DNA of 25,412 nucleotides from Saccoglossus kowalevskii (taxonomy: Eukaryota > Hemichordata > Enteropneusta > Harrimaniidae), in the NCBI RefSeq assembly GCF_000003605.2, contig NW_003113572.1, positions 1 to 25,412 on the forward strand. The letters are read 5' to 3'. The translations under genes and the position numbers were made by a program. Shown here piece after piece: positions 1 through 6,777 of this stretch (position 1 is its first letter; every line of letters starts with the position of its first letter). The notes beneath the pieces are model-generated. The model saw only the letters and a program-made list of their open reading frames with translations, was not told the DNA's origin and did not search any database.

Positions 1-12
1 CGGGAACTGAAC
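1..12 (-). pseudogene. Truncated tRNA-Glu remnant, cut by left edge
   Basis: Bases 1-12 are the T-arm end of the remnant type seen complete at 2266-2286: CGGGAACTGAAC running directly into spacer (ATATAATCGG). Bases 13-200 are spacer of the kind that always adjoins these remnants, including TTCTGATGAG near 90, and hold no gene. Confidence 0.7.
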
Positions 13-200
13 ATATAATCGGATATTAAGGCATATAATCGGATACTTGTGACGTGACATGAACTGAATGTCGAGTATGATATATTCTCTTCTGATGAGC
101 CAACAAATACGAGAGGCCAATTTATATCTTTTAATTAAATTGTATATGAGAATTTTGTACAAGCTGCGATGTTCAACTGATCAGGAATATAAAACTGGTG

Positions 201-272
201 TTTTCACACCGGGAAATGCACCCGGGCCATGGCGGTGAGTGCGCCAAATCCTAACCACTAGATCATATGGGA
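201..272 (-). pseudogene. tRNA-Glu(CUC)-like pseudogene, A33
   Basis: The cloverleaf is readable, but the anticodon loop is CACUCAC, so the near-universal U33 is A. C2 and C3 oppose A71 and A70. The T loop is UGCAUUU, losing both U55 and A58 and with them the B box. It neighbours a truncated remnant, as all A33 copies do. This is the most damaged of the seven A33 copies. Confidence 0.8.
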
Positions 273-498
273 CGTTGACGTATGAAGGCGTTTCCTATTT
301 ATCGGGAACACATAAGTAAGGCATATAATCGTATACTTGTGACGTGACGTGACATGAACTGAATGTCGTGAATTATATATATTCTCTTGTAATCAAGCCA
401 ACAAATACGAGAGGCCAATTTATATCTTTTAATTAAATTGTCTATGAGAATTTTGTACAAGCTGCGATGTTCAACTGACCAGGAATCTAAAACAGGTG

Positions 499-570
499 TT
501 CCCACAACGGGAATTGAACCCGGGCCTTGGCGGTGAAAGCGCCAAATCCTAACCACTAGACCATATGGGA
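499..570 (-). tRNA. tRNA-Glu (anticodon UUC)
   Basis: It differs from the UUC consensus only at position 65 (G to U), leaving C49 opposite U65 at the base of the T stem. A and B boxes are intact and a U4 terminator follows. The same variant recurs at 2773 and 7869, so it has been copied within the array. Probably transcribable; the T stem is one pair short. Confidence 0.88.
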
Positions 571-789
571 CGTTGAAGTATGAAGGCGTTTCCTATTTAA
601 CAGGAACACATAAGTAAGGCATATAATCTGATACTTGTGACGTGACATGAACTGAATGTCGAGTATTATATATTCTCTTGTAATCAAGCCAACAAATACG
701 AGAGGCCAATCTATATCTTTTAATTAAATTGTCTATGAGAATGTTGTACAAGCTGCGATGTTCAACTGACCAGGAATATAAAACTGGTG

Positions 790-861
790 TTCCCACACCG
801 GGAATTGAACCCGGGCCTTGGCGTTGAAAGCGCCAAATCCTAACCACTAGACCATATGGGA
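790..861 (-). tRNA. tRNA-Glu (anticodon UUC), A38 variant
   Basis: It differs from the UUC consensus only at position 38 (C to A), giving the anticodon loop CUUUCAA. All stems pair, both internal promoter boxes are intact and a U4 run follows. A38 is common in tRNAs generally, so the gene looks functional. The same loop change recurs at 20629 and 20927, and with CUC at 24423. Confidence 0.9.
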
Positions 862-1085
862 CGTTGACGTATGAAGGCGTTTCCTATTTATCGGGAACAC
901 ATAAGTAAGGCATATAATCTGATACTTGTGACGTGACGTGACATGAACTGAATGTCGAGTATTATATATTCTCTTGTAATCAAGCCAACAAATACGAGAG
1001 GCCAATTTATATCTTTTAATTAAATTGTCTATGAGAATGTTGTACAAGCTGCGATGTTCAACTGACCAGGAATATAAATCTGGTG

Positions 1086-1157
1086 TTCTCACACCGGGAA
1101 ATGAACCCGGGCCATGGCGGTGAGAGCGCCAAATCCTAACCACTAGATCATATGGGA
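1086..1157 (-). tRNA. tRNA-Glu(CUC)-like, degenerate class; terminator lost
   Basis: One of 14 identical copies with anticodon CUC, A70 opposite C3, U at position 58 (B box GGUUCAUUUCC) and A10. Here the downstream U4 tract is also reduced to UUU (plus strand AAATC just left of the gene), so termination would be weak. Probably a pseudogene, though the class as a whole is strikingly uniform. Confidence 0.75.
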
Positions 1158-1383
1158 CGTTGACGTATGAAGGCGTTTCCTATTTATCGGGAACACATAA
1201 GTAAGGCATATAATCGTATACTTGTGACGTGACGTGACATGAACTGAATGTCGTGAATTATATATATTCTCTTGTAATCAAGCCAACAAATACGAGAGGC
1301 CAATTTATATCTTTTAATTAAATTGTCTATGAGAATTTTGTACAAGCTGCGATGTTCAACTGACCAGGAATCTAAAACAGGTG

Positions 1384-1455
1384 TTCCCACACCGGGAATT
1401 GAACCCGAGCCTTGGCGACTAAAGCGCCAAATCCTAACCACTAGACCATATGGGA
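1384..1455 (-). tRNA. tRNA-Glu body with UUA anticodon
   Basis: The anticodon loop is CUUUAGU, so the triplet at 34-36 is UUA, which would read the codon UAA (ochre stop). Three adjacent bases (36-38) differ from the consensus loop CUUUCAC. The only other change is C49 to U, which still pairs with G65 as a wobble. Acceptor, D arm, anticodon stem, both promoter boxes and the U4 run are intact. It is the only UUA copy here; its duplicated counterpart at 15215 carries the normal UUC loop. Confidence 0.85.
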
Positions 1456-1679
1456 CGTTGACGTATGAAGGCGTTTCCTATTTATCGGGAACACATAAGT
1501 AAGGCATATAATCTGATACTTGTGACGTGACGTGACATGAACTGAATGTCGAGTATTATATATTCTCTTGTAATCAAGCCAACAAATACGAGAGGCCAAT
1601 TTATATCTTTTAATTAAATTGTCTATGAGAATTTTGTACAAGCTGCGATGTTGAACTGACCAGGAATCTAAAACAGATG

Positions 1680-1751
1680 TTCCCACACCGGGAATTGAAC
1701 CCGGGCCTTGGCGGTGAAAGCGCCAAATCCTAACCACTAGACAATATGGGA
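1680..1751 (-). tRNA. tRNA-Glu (anticodon UUC), G9U variant
   Basis: Identical to the UUC consensus except G9 to U between acceptor and D stems, inside the A box region. The same base occurs at 9541 and 15511. All stems pair. The 3' flank reads ACAUCU rather than ACACCU before the U4 run, as in other genes of the 296-bp class. Confidence 0.88.
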
Positions 1752-1975
1752 CGTTGACGTATGAAGGCGTTTCCTATTTATCGGGAACACATAAGTAAGG
1801 CATATAATCTGATACTTGTGACGTGACGTGACATGAACTGAATGTCGAGTATTATATATTCTCTTGTAATCAAGCCAACAAATACGAGAGGCCAATTTAT
1901 ATCTTTTAATTAAATTGTCTATGAGAATGTTGTACAAGCTGCGATGTTCAACTGACCAGGAATATAAAACTGGTG

Positions 1976-2047
1976 TTCTCACACCGGGAAATGAACCCGA
2001 GCCATGGCGGTGAGAGCGTCAAATCCTAACCACTAGATCATATGGGA
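1976..2047 (-). tRNA. tRNA-Glu(CUC)-like, degenerate
   Basis: It belongs to the C3-A70/U58 class and adds C49 to U (wobble with G65) and G29 to A, which puts A29 opposite C41 in the middle of the anticodon stem. The 5' flank has lost one base (GGGACTTGACG on the plus strand). Its duplicate at 15807 lacks these extra defects, so they arose after duplication. Probably non-functional. Confidence 0.75.
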
Positions 2048-2265
2048 CTTGACGTATGAAGGCGTTTCCTATTTATCGGGAACACATAAGTAAGGCATAT
2101 AATCTGATACTTGTGACGTGACATGAACTGAATGTCGAGTATTATATATTCTCTTGTAATCAAGCCAACAAATACGAGAGGCCAATTTATATCTTTTAAT
2201 TAAATTGTCTATGAGAATGTTGTACAAGCTGCGATGTTCAACTGACCAGGAATATAAAACAGGTG

Positions 2266-2286
2266 TTCCCACACCGGGAACTGAAC
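2266..2286 (-). pseudogene. Truncated tRNA-Glu remnant (3' acceptor strand and T arm)
   Basis: Only A73, acceptor bases 66-72, T-stem bases 61-65 and most of the T loop remain; the reading then jumps into spacer (ATATAATCGG) with no D or anticodon arm. The A box is gone and the partial B box has G at 58. This complete copy is the reference for the seven other internal remnants. The gap to the next gene shrinks to 209 bp. Confidence 0.9.
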
Positions 2287-2474
2287 ATATAATCGGATAT
2301 TAAGGCATATAATCGGATACTTGTGACGTGACATGAACTGAATGTCGAGTATTATATATTCTCTTCTGATGAGCCAACAAATACGAGAGGCCAATTTATA
2401 TCTTTTAATTAAATTGTCTATGAGAATTTTGTACAAGCAGCGATGTTCAACTGACCAGGAATATAAAACTGGTG

Positions 2475-2546
2475 TTTTCACGCCGGGAAATGAACCCGGG
2501 CCATGGCGGTGAGTGCGCCAAATCCTAACCACTAGATCATATGGGA
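2475..2546 (-). pseudogene. tRNA-Glu(CUC)-like pseudogene, A33
   Basis: Loop CACUCAC has A33. C2 and C3 oppose A71 and A70, and C66 opposes A7, so only three or four acceptor pairs remain. Position 58 is U. The C66 variant recurs only at 16307, marking the 13.8-kb duplication. Confidence 0.8.
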
Positions 2547-2772
2547 CGTTGACGTATGAAGGCGTTTCCTATTTATCGGGAACACATAAGTAAGGCATAT
2601 AATCGTATACTTGTGACGTGACGTGACATGAACTGAATGTCGTGAATTATATATATTCTCTTGTAATCAAGCCAACAAATACGAGAGGCCAATTTATATC
2701 TTTTAATTAAATTGTCTATGAGAATTTTGTACAAGCTGCGATGTTCAACTGACCAGGAATCTAAAACAGGTG

Positions 2773-2844
2773 TTCCCACAACGGGAATTGAACCCGGGCC
2801 TTGGCGGTGAAAGCGCCAAATCCTAACCACTAGACCATATGGGA
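2773..2844 (-). tRNA. tRNA-Glu (anticodon UUC)
   Basis: Same 72-nt sequence as the gene at 499, with C49 opposite U65 as the only departure from consensus. Promoter boxes and U4 run are intact. The spacer on its 3' side is the 298-bp class, as for most UUC genes. Confidence 0.88.
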
Positions 2845-3058
2845 CGTTGACGTATGAAGGCGTTACCTATTTATCGGGAACACATAAGTAAGGAATATAA
2901 TCTGATATTTGTGACGTGACGTGACATGAACTGCATGTCGAGTATTATATATTCTCTTGTAATCAAGCCAACAAATACGAGGGGCCAATTTATATCTTTT
3001 AATTAAATTGTCTATGAGAATTTTGTACAAGCTGCGATGTTGAACTGACCAGGAATCT

Positions 3059-3062
3059 AAAA
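3059..3062 (-). terminator. Pol III T-run terminator (representative)
   Basis: AAAA on the plus strand gives UUUU in the transcript of the gene at 3069, seven bases after discriminator A73. The same element adjoins nearly every gene. It is shortened or broken beside the genes at 1086, 10419, 11800, 13537 and 25005. Confidence 0.85.
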
Positions 3063-3079
3063 CAGATGTTCCCACACCG

Positions 3080-3090
3080 GGAATTGAACC
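3080..3090 (-). promoter_or_regulatory. Pol III B box (representative)
   Basis: GGTTCAATTCC (minus strand, tRNA positions 52-62) fits the TFIIIC B-box consensus GGTTCRANNCC. Many CUC copies have T in place of the invariant A at position 58. Confidence 0.88.
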
Positions 3091-3122
3091 CGGGCCTTGG
3101 CGGTGAAAGCGCCAAATCCTAA

Positions 3123-3133
3123 CCACTAGACCA
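3123..3133 (-). promoter_or_regulatory. Pol III A box (representative)
   Basis: TGGTCTAGTGG (minus strand, tRNA positions 8-19) fits the A-box consensus TRGYNNARNNG. It is unchanged in most copies; position 10 is A in many CUC genes. Confidence 0.87.
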
Positions 3134-3140
3134 TATGGGA

Positions 3141-3359
3141 CGTTGACGTATGAAGGCGTTTCCTATTTATCGGGAACACATAAGTAATGCATATAATCTG
3201 ATACTTGTGACGTGACATGAACTGAATGTCGAGGATAATATATTCTCTTGCAATCAAGCCAACAAATACGAGAGGCCAATTTATATCTTTTAATTAAATT
3301 GTCTATGAGAATGTTGTACAAGCTGCGATGTTCAACTGACCAGGAATATAAAACTGGTG
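3141..3359. other. Representative intergenic spacer (219 bp)
   Basis: From the 5' end of the gene at 3069 to the 3' end of the one at 3360. On the plus strand it holds the TATA-like CTATTTAT, a CATATAATCTGATAC block, the variable TGACG tract, a TA-rich stretch before TTCTCTTG, the near-palindrome TTTTAATTAAATT, and a conserved stretch GTACAAGCTGCGATG before the AAAA that terminates the next gene. No ORF or RNA gene is evident. Confidence 0.85.
3163..3170 (-). promoter_or_regulatory. TATA-like element at -30 to -23 (representative)
   Basis: ATAAATAG on the minus strand lies 23-30 bases upstream of the gene at 3069, where TFIIIB binds at TATA-like tRNA promoters. It recurs at the same distance in almost every unit, including those with otherwise diverged 5' flanks. 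Confidence 0.65.
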
Positions 3360-3431
3360 TTCTCACACCGGGAAATGAACCCGGGCCATGGCGGTGAGAG
3401 CGCCAAATCCTAACCACTAGATCATATGGGA
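3360..3431 (-). tRNA. tRNA-Glu(CUC)-like, C3-A70/U58 class
   Basis: Reference copy of the 14-member identical class (1086, 3360, 3651, 4531, 5411, 6487, 7578, 9245, 10128, 10419, 12377, 14917, 15807, 19166). Loop CUCUCAC gives anticodon CUC with U33 present. Against the UUC consensus it has C34, A70 (opposing C3), U58, U44 and A10. The A10-U25 pair is good; the acceptor mismatch and the loss of A58, needed for the T54-A58 tertiary pair and B-box binding, argue against full function. A U4 run follows. Confidence 0.78.
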
Positions 3432-3650
3432 CGTTGACGTATGAAGATGTTTCCTATTTATCGGGAACACATAAGTAAGGCATATAATCTGATACTTGTG
3501 ACGTGACATGAACTGAATGTCGAGGATAATATATTCTCTTGTACTCAAGCCAACAAATACGAGAGGCCAATTTATATCTTTTAATTAAATTGTCTATGAG
3601 AATGTTGTACAAGCTGCGATGTTCAACTGACCAGGAATATAAAACTGGTG

Positions 3651-3722
3651 TTCTCACACCGGGAAATGAACCCGGGCCATGGCGGTGAGAGCGCCAAATC
3701 CTAACCACTAGATCATATGGGA
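3651..3722 (-). tRNA. tRNA-Glu(CUC)-like, C3-A70/U58 class
   Basis: Identical to the copy at 3360. Its 3' spacer carries the rarer GGATAATATATTC and GTACTCAAGCC variants shared with 12377 and 19166. Confidence 0.78.
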
Positions 3723-3941
3723 CGTTGACGTATGAAGGCGTTTCCTATTTATCGGGAACACATAAGTAAGGCATATAATCTGATACTTGTGACGTGACAT
3801 GAACTGAATGTCGAGTATTATATATTCTCTTGTAATCAAGCCAACAAATACGAGAGGCCAATTTATATCTTTTAATTAAATTGTCTATGAGAATGTTGTA
3901 CAAGCTGCGATGTTCAACTGACCAGGAATATAAAACTGGTG

Positions 3942-4013
3942 TTTTCACACCGGGAAACGAACCCGGGCCATGGCGGTGAGAGCGCCAAATCCTAACCACT
4001 AGATCATATGGGA
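3942..4013 (-). tRNA. tRNA-Glu(CUC)-like, degenerate, G57/U58
   Basis: Anticodon CUC with U33 intact, but A71 and A70 oppose C2 and C3, and the T loop is UUCGUUU. The same sequence occurs at 4822, and close relatives at 12668 and 19457. The B box has lost its invariant A. Probably a pseudogene. Confidence 0.74.
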
Positions 4014-4239
4014 CGTTGACGTATGAAGGCGTTTCCTATTTATCGGGAACGCATAAGTAAGGCATATAATCGTATACTTGTGACGTGACGTGACATGAAC
4101 TGAATGTCGTGAATTATATATATTCTCTTGTAATCAAGCCAACAAATACGAGAGGCCAATTTATATCTTTTAATTAAATTGTCTATGAGAATTTTGTACA
4201 AGCTGCGATGTTCAACTGACCAGGAATCTAAAACTGGTG

Positions 4240-4311
4240 TTCCCACACCGGGAATTGAACCCGGGCCTTCGCGGTGAAAGCGCCGAATCCTAACCACTAG
4301 ACCATATGGGA
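4240..4311 (-). tRNA. tRNA-Glu (UUC), altered anticodon stem
   Basis: The anticodon stem is CGGCG/CGCGA, so C27-A43 and G28-G42 do not pair in the normal register. A bulged-G register (UUC pairing with GAA, then GCG with CGC) would restore six pairs. All else matches the consensus. An identical gene lies at 11515 and variants at 5911, 11222, 12966 and 22389. Function is uncertain. Confidence 0.8.
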
Positions 4312-4530
4312 CGTTGACGTATGAAGGCGTTTCCTATTTATCGGGAACACATAAGTAAGGCATATAATCTGATACTTGTGACGTGACATGAACTGAATGT
4401 CGAGTATTATATATTCTCTTGTAATCAAGCCAACAAATACGAGAGGCCAATTTATATCTTTTAATTAAATTGTCTATGAGAATTTTGTACAAGCTGCGAT
4501 GTTCAACTGACCAGGAATATAAAACTGGTG

Positions 4531-4602
4531 TTCTCACACCGGGAAATGAACCCGGGCCATGGCGGTGAGAGCGCCAAATCCTAACCACTAGATCATATGG
4601 GA
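4531..4602 (-). tRNA. tRNA-Glu(CUC)-like, C3-A70/U58 class
   Basis: Identical to 3360. Its 3' spacer has GAGAATTTTGTAC, otherwise more usual beside UUC genes, which suggests a past exchange between subfamilies. Confidence 0.78.
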
Positions 4603-4821
4603 CGTTGACGTATGAAGGCGTTTCCTATTTATTGGGAACACATAAGTAAGGCATATAATCTGATACTTGTGACGTGACATGAACTGAATGTCGAGTATTA
4701 TATATTCTCTTGTAATCAAGCCAACAAATACGAGAGGCCAATTTATATCTTTTAATTAAATTGTCTATGAGAATGTTGTACAAGCTGCGATGTTCAACTG
4801 ACCAGGAATATAAAACTGGTG

Positions 4822-4893
4822 TTTTCACACCGGGAAACGAACCCGGGCCATGGCGGTGAGAGCGCCAAATCCTAACCACTAGATCATATGGGA
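4822..4893 (-). tRNA. tRNA-Glu(CUC)-like, degenerate, G57/U58
   Basis: Identical to 3942. Its 5' flank reads GTATGTAGGCG on the plus strand, a variant shared with the homologous gene at 19457, which ties this pair of units to the block at 19.5 kb. Confidence 0.74.
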
Positions 4894-5119
4894 CGTTGAC
4901 GTATGTAGGCGTTTCCTATTTATCGGGAACACATAAGTAAGGCATATAATCGTATACTTGTGACGTGACGTGACATGAACTGAATGTCGTGAATTATATA
5001 TATTCTCTTGTAATCAAGCCAACAAATACGAGAGGCCAATTTATATCTTTTAATTAAATTGTCTCTGAGAATTGTATACAAGCTGCGATGTTCAACTGAC
5101 CAGGAATATAAAACTGGTG

Positions 5120-5191
5120 TTCCCACACCGGGAATTGAACCCGGGCCATGGCGGTGAGAGCGCCAAATCCTAACCACTAGATCATATGGGA
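5120..5191 (-). tRNA. tRNA-Glu (anticodon CUC), structurally intact
   Basis: Loop CUCUCAC with U33, full acceptor pairing, T loop UUCAAUU with A58, and A10-U25 in the D stem. Against the UUC consensus only C34, U44 and A10 differ. CUC reads GAG. Identical copies lie at 6196, 13537 and 19755. The 3' spacer has the GTCTCTGAGAATTGTATAC form. A U4 run follows. A good candidate for a working CUC gene. Confidence 0.92.
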
Positions 5192-5410
5192 CGTTGATGT
5201 ATGAAGGCGTTTCCTATTTATCGGGAACACATAAGTAAGGCATATAATCTGATACTTGTGACGTGACATGAACTGAATGTCGAGTATTATATATTCTCTT
5301 GTAATCAAGCCAACAAATACGAGAGGCCAATTTATATCTTTTAATTAAATTGTCTATGAGAATGTTGTACAAGCTGCGATGTTCAACTGACCAGCAATAT
5401 AAAACTGGTG

Positions 5411-5482
5411 TTCTCACACCGGGAAATGAACCCGGGCCATGGCGGTGAGAGCGCCAAATCCTAACCACTAGATCATATGGGA
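5411..5482 (-). tRNA. tRNA-Glu(CUC)-like, C3-A70/U58 class
   Basis: Identical to 3360. The 3' flank has CCAGCAATAT instead of CCAGGAATAT, shared only with 6487, which marks the 1,076-bp duplication. Confidence 0.78.
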
Positions 5483-5701
5483 CGTTGACGTATGAAGGCG
5501 TTTCCTATTTATCGGGAACACATAAGTAAGGCATATAATCTGATACTTGTGACGTGACATGAACTGAATGTCGATTATTATTTATTCTCTTGTAATCAAG
5601 CCAACAAATACGAGAGGCCAATTTATATCTTTTAATTAAATTGTCTATGAGAATGTTGTACAAGCTGCGATGTTCAACTGACCAGGAATATAAAACAGGT
5701 G

Positions 5702-5722
5702 TTCCCACACCGGGAACTGAAC
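5702..5722 (-). pseudogene. Truncated tRNA-Glu remnant
   Basis: Same junction as 2266-2286. The following spacer carries TTCTGATGAG, but the next gene (5911) is not an A33 copy, so a crossover between subfamilies must lie in about 5830-5911. Confidence 0.88.
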
Positions 5723-5910
5723 ATATAATCGGATATTAAGGCATATAATCTGATACTTGTGACGTGACATGAACTGAATGTCGAGTATTATATATTCTCT
5801 TCTGATGAGCCAACAAATACGAGAGGCCAATTTATATCTTTTAATTAAATTGTCTATGAGAATTTTGTACAAGCTGCGATGTTCAACTGACCAGGAATCT
5901 AAAACTGGTG

Positions 5911-5982
5911 TTCCCACACCGGGAATTGAACCCGGGCCTTCGCGGTAAAAGCGCCGAATCCTAACCACTAGACCATATGGGA
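5911..5982 (-). tRNA. tRNA-Glu body with UUU anticodon
   Basis: The loop is CUUUUAC: C36 has become U, so the anticodon is UUU, which reads lysine codons. The anticodon stem is the CGGCG/CGCGA form with two unpaired distal positions. Acceptor, D arm, T arm and B box are consensus, and a U4 run follows. The 5' flank is an odd form of the 285-bp class (GATGGAATTGGAAGG). Either a decaying copy or a potential misreading tRNA. Confidence 0.8.
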
Positions 5983-6195
5983 CGATGGAATTGGAAGGCG
6001 ATTCCTATTTATCGGGAAAACACAAGTATGGCATGCAATCGGATACTTCTGACATGAACTGCACGTCGTGTATTACATATTCTCTTGTAATAAGGCAACA
6101 AATACGAGAGGCCAATTTATATCTTTTAATTAAATTGTCTCTGAGAATTGTATACAAGCTGCGATGTTCAACTGACCAGGAATATAAAACTGGTG

Positions 6196-6267
6196 TTCCC
6201 ACACCGGGAATTGAACCCGGGCCATGGCGGTGAGAGCGCCAAATCCTAACCACTAGATCATATGGGA
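6196..6267 (-). tRNA. tRNA-Glu (anticodon CUC), structurally intact
   Basis: Identical to 5120. Its 3' spacer is the diverged 285-bp class (AAAACACAAGTATGGCATGC), unlike the copy at 5120 whose spacer is the 298-bp class, so the duplication boundary lies inside the spacer near 6117. Confidence 0.92.
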
Positions 6268-6486
6268 CGTTGGTGTATGAAGGCGTTTCCTATTTATCGG
6301 GAACACATAAGTAAGGCATATAATCTGATACTTGTGACGTGACATGAACTGAATGTCGAGTATTATATATTCTCTTGTAATCAAGCCAACAAATACGAGA
6401 GGCCAATTTATATCTTTTAATTAAATTGTCTATGAGAATGTTGTACAAGCTGCGATGTTCAACTGACCAGCAATATAAAACTGGTG

Positions 6487-6558
6487 TTCTCACACCGGGA
6501 AATGAACCCGGGCCATGGCGGTGAGAGCGCCAAATCCTAACCACTAGATCATATGGGA
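6487..6558 (-). tRNA. tRNA-Glu(CUC)-like, C3-A70/U58 class
   Basis: Identical to 3360; duplicate of 5411 with the same CCAGCAATAT flank. Confidence 0.78.
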
Positions 6559-6777
6559 CGTTGACGTATGAAGGCGTTTCCTATTTATCGGGAACACATA
6601 AGTAAGGCATATAATCTGATACTTGTGACGTGACATGAACTGAATGTCGATTATTATTTATTCTCTTGTAATCAAGCCAACAAATACGAGAGGCCAATTT
6701 ATATCTTTTAATTAAATTGTCTATGAGAATGTTGTACAAGCTGCGATGTTCAACTGACCAGGAATATAAAACAGGTG

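Larger units (their letters stand above)
1440..2790. repeat. Multi-unit duplication block C, copy 1
   Basis: This block matches 15271-16622 in unit order and rare variants: G9 to U in the gene at 1680 (15511), a truncated remnant at 2266 (16098), AGCAGCGATG near 2437 (16269), and C66 in the gene at 2475 (16307). The offset is 13,831 bp before, and 13,832 after, a 1-bp deletion at about 2049 in this copy. Confidence 0.8.
3069..3140 (-). tRNA. tRNA-Glu (anticodon UUC), consensus copy
   Basis: Reference sequence for the array; identical copies lie at 7287, 8954, 15215, 17192, 18078, 21807 and 24714. In the RNA sense: acceptor 1-7 UCCCAUA with 66-72 UGUGGGA (one U6-G67 wobble), U8 G9, D stem GUCU/GGAU, D loop AGUGGUUA, U26, anticodon stem UGGCG/CGCCA, loop CUUUCAC with U33 and anticodon UUC, variable AGGC, T stem CCGGG/CCCGG, T loop UUCAAUU, A73. 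UUC decodes GAA and GAG, and the body matches animal tRNA-Glu. A trailer of six bases leads to U4. No intron. With no defect visible, this class is the best candidate for the working gene. Confidence 0.96.
3449..4013. repeat. Multi-unit duplication block D, copy 1
   Basis: This block matches 12175-12739 (offset 8,726) and 18964-19528 (a further 6,789). Shared markers are GAGGATAATATATTC (GATGATATATTC in the third copy) with TTGTACTCAAGCC in the spacer, then a CUC gene, then a CUC gene with G57/U58. Confidence 0.75.
5041..5898. repeat. Higher-order duplication A, copy 1 (period 1,076 bp)
   Basis: Three genes or remnants and their spacers (5120, 5411, 5702) repeat at 6196, 6487 and 6778. Rare shared variants are CCAGCAATAT beside 5411/6487 and CGATTATTATTTATTC near 5571/6647. 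The one difference I noticed is A5197 against G6273. The copies part at 5899/6975. Confidence 0.88.

Noticed and set aside
83-115. Hammerhead-ribozyme-like CTGATGAG in the spacer next to remnants
   Set aside because: The core needs GAAA after a paired stem II and a matching NUH site. Here the following bases (CCAACAAATACGAGAGG) form no stem II and give GAGA rather than GAAA.
299-556. Recurring minus-strand ORFs of about 84-107 codons (proteins starting VVRIWRFHRQGPG)
   Set aside because: They start inside the tRNA at a GTG and read through the anticodon and T arms. They recur only because the units repeat; 5-bp and 2-bp spacer indels shift their ends, and there is no sign of codon-level constraint.
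3069-3140. Organellar or bacterial tRNA-Glu operon
   Set aside because: CCA is not encoded directly after A73, T-run terminators follow individual genes, and the body resembles animal nuclear tRNA-Glu rather than plastid or bacterial tRNA-Glu.
3208-3222. CRE-like TGACGT sites in the spacer
   Set aside because: The hits come from the short TGACG repeat tract. No full TGACGTCA palindrome was seen, and such a site has no clear role for Pol III genes.
5985-6233. Plus-strand ORFs of 82 codons ending in GVPTPGIEPGPWR (also at 11589, 13040, 20418, 22463, 25079)
   Set aside because: The C-terminal peptide is the antisense of the tRNA T arm, a familiar spurious translation. They occur only in the 285-bp spacer class, where a plus-strand ATG happens to be in frame.
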